A stretch of 64,000 nucleotides of DNA from Platerodrilus igneus (taxonomy: Eukaryota > Arthropoda > Insecta > Coleoptera > Lycidae): positions 124,001 to 188,000 of the forward strand of contig JARFIW010001343.1 in the NCBI GenBank assembly GCA_036346225.1. The letters run 5' to 3'. The notes below the pieces were generated by a model. The model was not told the origin of the DNA. It was given only the letters and a program-made list of their open reading frames with translations, and did not search any database. Positions within the stretch are counted from its first letter, which is position 1, and the number at the start of each line of letters is the position of its first letter. Of this stretch, positions 55,569 through 64,000 are shown piece after piece. Position numbers and translations under genes: made by a program.

Positions 55569-57133
55569 TTATCCATCTTGGGATTGGTTGGATGCGTACC
55601 TCCATTGATTTCTGTTCTGGGCTAGCCTAAACATTTCCCTGAAACCCCTACAGCCTACATCTTTTACTATTTGTGTGCAGTAGTCTAACCTAGGCCTGCC
55701 TATTCTTCTCTTTTTTCCTATCTCTGCTTCTAATATTTTCCGCACTATTCCCTCATGCCGTAGTATGTGGCCTATCATTCTATCTCTCCTATTTTTTACC
55801 GTTTTTTACCGTTCTTAACTTTGTCTGTCTATGATATCTTCATCATACGTCTGTAGCACCACATTTCAAAGGCTTCTACCTTTTTCTTGTCCGCTTCTCC
55901 TACTGTCCAGGCTTCACAGCCGTACAGTGCTGTGCTCCACACATATGTTTTAAGCAATTTTTCCTTGTTTCTATGTTTGTGGTCTTTGAGCACAGTAGTT
56001 GCTTTTTCTTGTTAAATGTAGCACGACCTTGTGCTAATCTTTGTTTTATATCTTTTGTGCTTTTCCCATCTTGCGTTATTTGGCTTCCTAGGTAGCAGAA
56101 ATCCTTAACCTCTTGTAAGTTCGTGTTACATACTTGTATTCTTGTTTTTGATTTATTTTCCCCACCTTTACATACTAGAACTTTAGTTTTAGTTTTGTTA
56201 ATTTTCATACCGTATCTCTCTGTTAGAACCGTTTCCATTTCATTAAGAGCAGCTTCTAACTCTTCCTTGCTAGACGCTAATACCGCTATATCATCTGCAA
56301 ATCTAAGCATATCAATTTTTTGTCCCTGCATAGTAATTTCAAGTGTCTTCCTGCATTTGTCAGTATTCATTGTCTCTTATATGTACAAGTTAAAAATCAA
56401 TGGGGATAGAGTTCATCCCTGTCTCACCTCTTTCCTAATGTTTACTTTCTCTACGTTCCTGCTCTAATTCTGTTACTGCTGTTTGCTCTTTGTATAAGCT
56501 ATGTACTATTCGTCTATTCCTATAACTCATTCCAATCTTTTTGAGTATTTCAAACATTTTTTTCCATTTTACATTGTCGAATGCTTTTTCCAGATATACA
56601 AACCCTATATACACGCTTTCCTCTTTTTCTATTGTTTTCTCCATTATCACTCTCAGAGCTAAAATAGCCTCCCGTGTTCCCCTGTTTCGCCTAAACCCAA
56701 ATTGGTCTTCTCGTAGTATTTATTCAGCTCGATTTTCCATTCGTCGTTGCGCAATTCTAGTTAATATTTTTGACACGTGTGCTGTCAAACTTATTGTTCG
56801 AAAATTTTCACATCTATCCGCGCCTTTCTTTTTTGGTATAGTTACTATGATGCTACGTTTGAAATCTTTGGGTATCTCGCCTGTCTCATACATATAGCTT
56901 ACAAGTTGGAAGAGACGTTCTGTTACTGCTTGTCCAGCGGCTTTTAGAGTTTCTGCTTGCACCTTATCTGTACCCGGCGCCTTACCATTTTTCAGACTCT
57001 TTAATGCTAATTCAAACTCATCTCTAAGTATAGGATATCCCAAGTCATCAGTTTCAATGTCTGATTCTTGTTCTAATGCAGTTAGTCCCTCTCCTGCATA
57101 TAAATTCCCTATATATTCTTGCCATCTACCCAC
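55569..57133 (-). pseudogene. RTE-2 reverse transcriptase, broken
   Basis: Fragments at 57133-56720 (KNGKAPGTDKVQAETL, IPKKKGADRCENFRTISL), 56650-56435 (KAFDNVKWKKMFEILKKIG), 56370-55900 (FADDIAVLAS active site, MKINKTKTKVLVCKGG, CYLGSQITQDGKS) and 55778-55569 (RPRLDYCTQIVKDVGC tail) lie in different frames. FADD is intact. The degenerate 3' blocks common to this family occupy 54195-55560. Confidence 0.85.
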
Positions 57134-57323
57134 TTTCTCTACGTTTGCGTCCCTTATATTTTTGCACTTTTCATCAATCCATTGTTCTTTTGCTTTCCTG
57201 CATTTTCAAATAATTTCCCATTTTATGGCTTTGTATCTCTGTTTTTCTGTTTTGTCTGATTTATTTTTGTATTTTCGTCTTTTTTCTATTAAATTCAGGA
57301 TATCCTTTGTTATCCATGGTTTC

Positions 57324-58410
57324 TTATTTTCTTTTTGTGTATACACCCGGAATATCTCTGGCCGCCATGTCTAGGCTGGATTTAATGTTATTCCATTCTG
57401 TTTCTACTTCCTTAGTATCAGATATTTTCCCGATATCTTTGAGCAATTTATTTGACTTTTTTTCGAATCTTTCTTGAAAATCTTTATCTTTTAGTTTCTC
57501 TAAGTCCAAGTGCCTTTTTCTGTTTCTTTTTTTCACATTCTTAAACTTAAGTGCGGCCTTCATAATTACGATGTTGTGGTCAGTATCTATATCTGCTTCT
57601 GGGTAGCTTCTACAGTCTTTTACTTGGTTCCTAAAGCGTTGTCTAACAAGAATGTAATCTATTTGATATATTCCTATATCTTCCGGCATCTTCCACGTAT
57701 ATCGTCTTCTAGCATGATGTTGAAATAATGTGTTTGTGATGATTAAGTTGTTCTTGTCGCAAAATTCTACCAGTCTATTTCCTCTGTCGTTCCTCGTGCC
57801 TAAACCAAATAAACCTACTACCGCTCCTTCCCTACCCTTACTTACCACGACATTAAAATCCCCCGTAATTATTAAATTTTCATGTCCTTTTACGTATCTT
57901 AATATGTCTTCGTAGATGGCTTTGTAGATGGCTTCTACTTCTTCGTCACTGTAGCTAGAGGTGGGCATGTATACTTGTATTATTACTGTGTTTACCGGTT
58001 TAGATTCTAATCTAACCATGAGTACTTTTTCGTTCTTTTGTAAGTAGTTTTCTATACGTCGTCCTATCTTTTTTCGCATAACTATCCCCACACCCGAATT
58101 TCCTTCTTCTGATCCTGTATGAATTACCCTGAAGTCTCCACTCCAAAAATCTCCCGCCTCTGGCCACCGAACTTCGCTGATCCCTGCTATGTCTAGTGAT
58201 AATCTATTCATTTCGATTTTTAGGTTCTCTACTTGCTTCATACTTCTAACATTCTACGCTCCGACTCGCAGAATGTTCCCGACTTTTATTTTTAACTTTC
58301 CGATCGCATCCTCCGGAGTAGTCCCTTCCCGGAGATTCGAATGGGGGACTATTTTAACTCCGGAATCTTTTACCCCAGAGAATGCCATCATGTTTGTTAC
58401 AATTTAAGTA
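57324..58410 (-). pseudogene. RTE-2 endonuclease
   Basis: The longest RTE frame in the window (58241-57324, 305 codons) covers most of the endonuclease: [50 protein letters not shown] (catalytic D and N of the EEP fold), RYTWKMPEDIG, YQIDYILVRQRF and DTDHNIVIMKA (terminal DH). Upstream, the block coding for [10 protein letters not shown] is out of frame, so the start is lost. It has no duplicated segment and therefore shows the normal order against which the RTE-1 duplication can be judged. Confidence 0.85.
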
Positions 58411-58691
58411 CGCTGTGTACTTGGGAGATACTGTGGTGGTTTCCCGTTGCCTTCCACATCGCGGTAGTGCGTCTTAGACTGCCATACCGACCCCTATGGT
58501 CTCTGCCAATCTAAGTACCGAAAGAGCCGCTGCCCTCTTTCGGGGACCTGTCTTAGTCTGGTTCCTCACTAACGACCCTACTACTTTGGTTGGACCTGTA
58601 GTTTGGCTCTTTAGCTCATTAGAACACGCAAGCCATTTCACCTGTTCTAGTAATTTAGAACTTCGGCAAGGTGCAGGTCCATTCGAAATGG

Positions 58692-58883
58692 TTAAGTTAC
58701 TTACTTGATTTTATTTATAATTCATAAAGAGGATAGGAAAAGAAAAGAACTCAACACTTACTTGGTTTCAGCGGTTTCAGAGTTTCTTCCTCCATGTTTG
58801 TATTCGGTTCTCTTACAAAGTTAATCATTGAAACCAACGGCTCTCAGGTGCGTTTCCTTCCTTGCAGCCAGTGCCTTTGTATC
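58692..58883 (-). other. Gypsy-2 5' leader, split by RTE-2
   Basis: Leader between primer-binding site and gag; it continues at 54100-54194 beyond RTE-2. Two splice-donor-like words (CAAGTAAGT on the coding strand) lie at about 58756-58764 and 58699-58707. Errantivirus env is expressed from a spliced RNA with a donor near the 5' end, so these are candidates, without further proof. Confidence 0.5.
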
Positions 58884-58901
58884 CTACCAGTGACTGCGCC
58901 A
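58884..58901 (-). other. Gypsy-2 primer-binding site (tRNA-Ser type)
   Basis: Directly inside the 5' LTR the coding strand reads TGGCGCAGTCACTGGTAGGA. It matches the complement of an insect tRNA-Ser 3' end (TGGCGCAGTC, then GGTAGGA) with a 3-base insertion. The 17.6/297 group of errantiviruses uses tRNA-Ser. Confidence 0.75.
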
Positions 58902-59244
58902 ATTATGTTTTCAAGTGTGAAAACTTAAATAAAAAAAATATTTAAATATATTATTGAATCAATATTACAATTCGCACAACTGTTATTACAACTAAAGTTC
59001 AGTAATACTAGCTATGACGTTCAGTAAGAATGATCGTCTTTTTGACGTCAACTATTGTTTTTATATGTTTTGCTATCTAAATGAAAGTAGAGAAAGGCAA
59101 AAGAATTGTTATATTACGAATTTACCCTAATTGACTTAAGATTAACTAAATAGTAATTTAATGACAACATAATATGGAAAGGTACAATCTAGAATGGTTA
59201 TATCCTGTTTTTGTTTACTTAACGCGGATATCGATAACATTACT
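58901..59244 (-). repeat. Gypsy-2 5' LTR
   Basis: Partner of 47761-48103. On the coding strand it starts AGTAATGTTATCG at 59244 and ends at CATAATT. It is followed outside by CATG (59245-59248). Confidence 0.9.
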
Positions 59245-59248
59245 CATG

Positions 59249-59900
59249 ATACATCCTTTAGAACCTACATTATGGTTGAGCAGGATAAATTCGTTTTTAA
59301 ATTGCAATTACCATTCCCAATAGTTTTTAATTATTTCGCTTTGATTGGGAAGGTGTCATAAATTCATTATTGTTTAAACTGTATAGACGTTTGTTACATA
59401 ATTGGTTGGTGTCGTTGCAATCTAAGCAAATTTTCTGTTTGAAATACTTTTTATTTTTTATTAAAGCTTTATTGGGTAATTTAAATAAAATTAAGATAAC
59501 GGCACTTTACAGTGTATTGAAATGAGCTTTGTAATATACAGGGATAAAGCAGGGCAGTTTATAGAAAAAGGTTTTTATTAGAAACATTTGATTTATGGTA
59601 TAGCGGCGCCTTTAGCCTTTGTTCGTTTACTTGGACGGCCTTTCGGCATCTTGAGTTATTGCTTTGCTTACACTATCTACAAATATTTCTATTTGAACTT
59701 TGTAAATCTATAGATTTACACTGTTATTGCATTGTGTAGAAAACGGTACATCAGTTTTATTGCTCACATCTTGTAAAGAATAACAACCCTTTCGGCAGAA
59801 CTATTGAATTTTGAAAACGTGTGATTTCCGTTTCGTTAATATTGGTGTTTCGCGAATACAATCGTTTTATGATGCGGGTCAGTAGTAAAAGGCTTATTTT
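59249..59900. other. Unassigned sequence between Gypsy-2 and the BEL element
   Basis: It probably includes the leader or LTR of the BEL element to the right, but no repeat partner is in the window. A minus-strand 18-codon frame (59649-59593) is described separately. Confidence 0.4.
59593..59649 (-). other. Short frame encoding an AT-hook-like peptide
   Basis: On the minus strand an 18-codon frame reads MPKGRPSKRTKAKGAAIP. KGRPSK resembles the GRP core of AT-hook DNA-binding motifs. The start context (CTCAAGATG) is favourable, and an AATAAA signal follows 13 bases after the stop (59574-59579). It may be chance or a fragment of an unseen gene or element. Confidence 0.25.
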
Positions 59901-59967
59901 TGGAGGGAACTCAGCGGTGAGCATGTTGGACGCCATTCAAAATTCATTGTTGGAGATGAGTCAGACC

Positions 59968-60600
59968 AGTTGGCAGAAAGCGAAGCGGCAGTGGAAATGA
60001 CGTCGCAAATCATATCGGGATTTGACAAATTGATTCAAATCAGAATATTATTCCAACTGAAAGACACTATTTTTTTGTTGAACAGTTTAGATGACAAATC
60101 TAAGCAACTCATTATACATTTATCCATTTGTTCCGAGACTATAACGTTGCACAAATTATTGAAAACAGATATGAAAATAAAAGATCGATTCTTACAAATT
60201 ATTTAAGTTGTATGGAAAATGCTTCAAAACTGAACCCTGCTACGTCAGATAATTTGTGTTCTTTGTTAAATGTATCCGCTGAAGGCTCTAACGCGTTAAA
60301 AACTTTCGATAATGTTGATTTGTTTGATTTTATAATTTTCAATTGGTTATTACAAAGATTAGATTTAGATGCCGCACGCGTTGAAATGCAAAATGTATTT
60401 AAAAATATCAGGGTTTGAAGATTAAAAGTTTTCTTAGATCAATCATGTAAGGCTTTAGATATTAACGATTTGATATCTCAAAAGCTACCGAAAACAGTCA
60501 ATTCCGCTACCATAAGCAAAAGTCAATCGTCGTATTGGAATAAACAAACTCAACGCGGGCGGCGTTTGTATCTATAACGTCGCCTAAAAAATGCTTAGTG
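59968..60600 (+). pseudogene. BEL gag region, broken
   Basis: Several frames give helical, Gag-like sequence: NLCSLLNVSAEGSNALKTFD and FIIFNWLLQRLD at about 60255-60360, then FLDQSCKALDINDLISQ near 60432-60480. This corresponds to the BEL Gag region preceding the zinc-binding segment. The start codon is uncertain. There are stops at about 60206 and 60418. Confidence 0.6.
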
Positions 60601-60601
60601 T

Positions 60602-61700
60602 GTGATAACTCACACTTGGTTTATTGCTGCAAGGAGTTCCTTGGTAAATCCGGCCAAGTACAATTTGATTTCGTTAAAAAACAATCTCTCTTTAAATTGT
60701 TTGTGTGGTTCGCATCGAGTTAAAAACTGTCCTTCGAAAGTTGCTTGCAGAAAATGTCGTAAAGCACACCATACCTTGTTACATTTTGGTAATTCCAATG
60801 CTTCTTCTACTACATCCACTAATCACTCAAAAAATGTAGTTGAAGGGAATAACGCGACTGAAAATTTTTCGGCTTTGAATCAGAGTCCTGAAGTTAGTTC
60901 ACTCTTTTCTCGTTCAGTTGTTAATACTAAAACTTTGTTAGCTACTGCTCAGGTAGTAATTGTCGATGGTTTTGGAAAACCACAAACTGTTAGGTCACTC
61001 TTAGATAATGGGAGTATGTTAAATTTCATTACAGAGGAGTTGCGCTAAAGGCTTTTTTTTGCAGAAGCATAAAGGTCTAGCAAAGGTTCGAGGGCTTGGA
61101 TTGAGTTCCTCGGCTATCAATGGTAGTTTGTCGTGTCGTATTATTTCTTGTAATCAGGATGAAACCCAATCGGATTTTCATTTACAATGTTTTGTGTTAC
61201 CGGAAATATGTGGTCAATTGCCGACCACACCTTTGTCGAAACATTGTTGGAATCACATCGATGAATTAGAATTAGCTGATTAAAAGTTTTTTGTACCTGC
61301 GAAAATTGATTTGTTGTTAAGAGCAGAGATATTCGCTCAAATTTTTTTGAATGACTTTCCGATTAGACAACTTGACGAACCGGTTGTCAAACGCACCAAA
61401 TTTGGTTGGACTCTGACTAGAAAAGTAGGGGTTGCTCAGAAACTATTTCTACTTTGTTATGTGCTCATGTGGAGCCGATGTATGAAACTCTAACTCGTTT
61501 TTGGGAGTTGAAAAGCTTCCTGGTATAGTACAAGAAAATGCAGATAATTTATTGTGTGAAAAGACCTTTGTTCAAACTTATTCTAGGAATGATGCAAATC
61601 GTTTCATGGTTTCATTGCGTTTTACAGAACCCGAACCGGGTTTTTGGGATTCTCGTGTGATCGCTCTACGTCGTTTTTTGTTGTTAGAAAGGCGTTAGCA
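60602..61700 (+). pseudogene. BEL zinc-knuckle and aspartic protease
   Basis: The frame 60602-61048 contains a cysteine/histidine cluster (CLCGSHRVKNCPSKVACRKC then HHTLLH, about 60695-60785) that matches the nucleic-acid-binding part of BEL Gag-Pol. The protease start LLDNGSMLNFITEEL follows (about 61000-61045; family LLDSGS). The protease continues in other frames with AKIDLLLRAEIF (about 61300-61335) and FGWTLTRKV (about 61400-61428), the conserved flap region of peptidase family A17. It is separated by frameshifts at about 61048, 61285 and 61495. Confidence 0.8.
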
Positions 61701-61769
61701 AAGTGATTCGGATTTGCGATCGTTTTAGAATCTTTCCAGGAAGAATTATTTGGACACAGGCCACGTCAG

Positions 61770-62410
61770 TCCTGTACCACTTCGTTAGCTGAATAAAAAT
61801 TCTTATTATTATATTCCGCATCATGCGGAGAGCATCCAGAGGGCACAACAACTAAATTTATAGTGGTGTTCGATGCAAGTGCAAAAATCTCAGACGGTGT
61901 TTTACTAGATGACATGTTGTTACATAATAAATCACTACAAAAGGATATGTTGGAACTTTTATTGCAATTTCGGGTCCTTAGAATTGCATTAACTGTAAAC
62001 ATCAAACAGATGTATCGCTAGATCAAGGTGATACCAGAACATTGGGATTACCAACGTATTTTGTGGAGATTTGATCCATCCGATCCTCTTGTTGATTATC
62101 GATTAAATACAGTTACTTATGGAATTAAAGCTTCATCCTTTCTTGCTCTTCCAGCGATCCAAGAATTATCGAGATTGAAAGCGCCTCGTACCCACCACAC
62201 TTCACTTGTTTTGTCGTCAAATTCATATGTAGATGATATCATCACTGGTTCCGAAAACATTAACGAAGCCAACTTGCTAGTTCAAGAACTGACTGAGTTA
62301 TGTTAGTTTGATGGTTTTGAACTTAGAAAATGGAATAGTAATTCTATCTTGGTTTTGCCAAATATATCAAATTCACAAATCCAACAAGCTTCTATGACTT
62401 TTGTCAGAAA
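61770..62410 (+). pseudogene. BEL reverse transcriptase, broken
   Basis: YYIPHHA (about 61810-61832) and VVFDASAKISDGV (about 61865-61900) mark the start of the polymerase. QFRVLRIALTVNIKQMYR (about 61965-62012), WRFDPSDPLVDYRLNTVTYG (about 62062-62120) and the active site YVDDIITGS (about 62228-62254) follow. YVDD is the usual form in BEL/Pao. Frame changes occur near 61850 and 62020, and there is a stop at 62306. Confidence 0.85.
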
Positions 62411-63170
62411 CAAATCCCTTTAGTGAAAGTGTTAGAACTTAAATGGTGTGCAAATTCAGATAGTTTTTCATATGATATACAAGTTAGTGAACAACTCTGT
62501 ACAAAATGGTACGTTCTGTCAACACCAGCTCGAATTTCCGATCCCCTGGATTTTTTAACTCCAGTTACATTTTTTGCAAAAGGTTTTGTTCCGGGATTAT
62601 GGGTTTTGGGAATCCATCGGGATACCCAGCTTTCAGAAAACCTTATTCGTCAATGAGACAAATATTTGTTGCAATTTCCATTCTTATCCGATTAAAAAAT
62701 TTCTCGTCGGTTACTTTGTAACGAGTTGAAGCAAACCGAGTCACATGCTTTTTGTGATGCATCGGAGGCAGATTATGCATCTGTTGTCTATTTTCGTTGC
62801 TTCGATAAAACTGACAATAATTCGTTTATTTTGTTTGTGCAAAAAGTTAAGCTGCACCCATCAATAGAGTTTTTTGCCGCGGCTAGAGTTGTGTGCAGCA
62901 GTTTACTCGCAAATCTTGTAGAGTATGTAAAAAAGAGTTACTCCAAGTTAGACCTTTCTAACATCTTTCTTGGTCGGATTCTACAATAACACTTGCATGG
63001 TTAAAATCATCTTCCAATAAATGGAAAACCTTCGTTGCAAATAGGAATGCTCACATTCAATTTTTAATTGCGCCGTTTCATTGGAATTATGTTATAGCGC
63101 AAGACAACCATGCAGATTGTGCTTTGAGAGGTCTCTCTGCAACTGAACTTATCGAGCATCTATTATAGTG
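62411..63170 (+). pseudogene. BEL connection and RNase H, broken
   Basis: After a connection segment with VLELKWCANSDSFSYDI (about 62426-62475), RNase H begins with HAFCDASEADYASVVYFR (about 62738-62792; catalytic D in CDAS). It continues with SIEFFAAARVVCSSLLANLV (about 62855-62910). After a frameshift come a WSDSTITLAWLK block (about 62970-63010) and HADCALRG (about 63108-63132), corresponding to NPADLISRG of intact BEL elements. Confidence 0.8.
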
Positions 63171-64000
63171 GACGGGACCACTATGATTAAATTCATCTTT
63201 GCAGAAGTGGCCTAAACCACCATTCCTGGATAATCAAGCATCAAACATGCTCTCGCAAATTTATTTCAAAACAAAAGTCACGTTGCTCGTTATCGAACCC
63301 TCAGAACATGTATTGGATTATTTGTTATACACATTGTTGAGTTTTTAAAAAATTTTGAAAATAATTGTTTACTACGGTCGGCTTGGGTTCAATACAAATT
63401 ACCGCACGAAAAATTGACTCGAGTAATTACACTTTGTGAAAGTACGTCGGCTTTCGAATTACTTTAAAATAACATCTTCGCGACTTAAATGAACTCAATC
63501 GAATTTCTTTACATGTTGCTTGTTTGACGCGAGTGTATCAATTGATTCTCTTTCGTAAAAGCTTCTGTTTATATATAAAAATTACCTCTTTTTTAGAATG
63601 TACAAGTTTTGTATAAAATTCCATTCCAATTACAACACGCCTATCTGACTCAAGTATCTGGGAATTCCTCATTATCATCCAAATCGCGTTTTATTATCTC
63701 GTTAGTGTTGATTTATGTGCGCTGTCCGTCCTACTCTATCTCCCAAGGTTATAGTGTCGCATCGCATCTCTCTTACAGTGATTACAAAAGCTAATAAATA
63801 ATTCTTATCAATTTTATCGGTTTTCAACGTTTCTACTGTTTCTTAGAATAAATATTTATTCATTAATTAGGTATATACGTTGTTCTAAGTACGGATGACG
63901 CATTTTCCATATTCATCTCGAAAATTCGAGAATATGTTTTATTCAAAATATTTTATGCTAATCAAAGGCTAATTAATTTAAGCTATTGTTTTATCAACGG
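63171..64000 (+). other. BEL downstream remains and unassigned end of window
   Basis: The segment up to about 63480 still has pieces resembling the linker after RNase H (WTGPL near 63170). A zinc-binding integrase N terminus or DDE core could not be recognised. From 63480 to the end the sequence is AT-rich without identifiable features. Confidence 0.4.

Larger units (their letters stand above)
54195..58691 (-). mobile_element. RTE-clade LINE (RTE-2) nested in the Gypsy-2 leader
   Basis: It is flanked by TTAAGTTACTT on both sides (54184-54194 and 58692-58702), an 11-bp target duplication that rejoins Gypsy-2 leader sequence when removed. The 3' end has a short TGA-type repeat (TCATCATCATCAT on the plus strand at 54195-54207), a hallmark of RTE elements. 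Closely related to RTE-1. It contains a SINE (54747-55048) and a deletion of about 120 bp near 57150 relative to RTE-1. Confidence 0.9.
47761..59244 (-). mobile_element. Errantivirus-like endogenous Gypsy provirus (Gypsy-2)
   Basis: Two direct repeats of about 343 bp bound the element, with CATG on both outer sides (47757-47760 and 59245-59248). On the minus strand the order is LTR, tRNA-Ser-type primer-binding site, leader, gag, protease, reverse transcriptase, RNase H, integrase, env, polypurine tract, LTR. Without the nested RTE-2 insertion it is about 7 kb, the usual size for insect errantiviruses. LTR termini (AGT... and ...AATT on the coding strand) also fit that group. Gag, pol and env all contain stops or frameshifts, so it is not functional. 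Confidence 0.9.
59901..63800 (+). mobile_element. BEL/Pao LTR retrotransposon, decayed
   Basis: On the plus strand the order is gag-like region, zinc-knuckle, aspartic protease, reverse transcriptase, RNase H and a diverged downstream part. This order and the peptides match BEL/Pao elements of insects. LTRs are not demonstrated; the 3' one would lie near or past the window end. Frames change many times and stops are frequent. Confidence 0.8.

Overview
This window looks like a transposon- and satellite-rich stretch of an insect nuclear genome. The evidence is the AT-rich sequence, the absence of operon-like gene structure, and relics of element families that co-occur in arthropods: errantivirus-type Gypsy, BEL/Pao, RTE and CR1/Jockey-type LINEs, Penelope, piggyBac, a tRNA-derived SINE and a foldback element. 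A beetle or similar holometabolous host is possible, but I cannot place the species. I found no intact host protein-coding gene; nearly every recognisable coding stretch belongs to a mobile element and carries stops or frameshifts.

Layout. 1-2078: 5'-truncated CR1/Jockey-like LINE (+). 2080-4917: pol/env relic of an errantivirus-like Gypsy element (-). 4918-5975: Penelope-like fragment (+) with a GIY-YIG endonuclease and a degenerate hammerhead-ribozyme-like motif after the ORF. 6000-9467: AT-rich unassigned DNA with microsatellites and two small degenerate arrays. 9479-14300: RTE-1 (-), bounded by an 11-bp target duplication. 14396-30400: about 16 kb of satellite DNA with a roughly 176-bp monomer in alternating A and B types, organised as a roughly 704-bp four-monomer higher-order repeat. 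30400-31611: unassigned. 31616-36550: broken piggyBac element with TTAA at both ends and a foldback element (FB-1) inside its transposase gene. 36880-42860: RTE-3 (-), split by a second foldback (FB-2) with an 8-bp target duplication; FB-2 carries two SINEs in tandem. 44290-44960: Gypsy integrase relic (-). 46910-47177: small TIR element. 47761-59244: nearly complete errantivirus-like provirus (-) with both LTRs, 4-bp target duplication, primer-binding site, polypurine tract, gag, pol and env. Its leader is interrupted by RTE-2 (54195-58691), which carries a SINE (54747-55048). 59900-63800: decayed BEL/Pao element (+).

The main value of the window is its stratigraphy. Several insertions have readable target duplications and in-window relatives showing the empty site, so relative ages can be ordered: errantivirus, then RTE-2, then SINE; piggyBac, then FB-1; RTE-3, then FB-2, then SINE copies. 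The RTE family has an unusual 3' region in which the end of its ORF is repeated in degenerate form in all three copies. Parts of the satellite contain monomers that look like position-by-position merges of two monomer types, which may be consensus errors of the assembly rather than biology.
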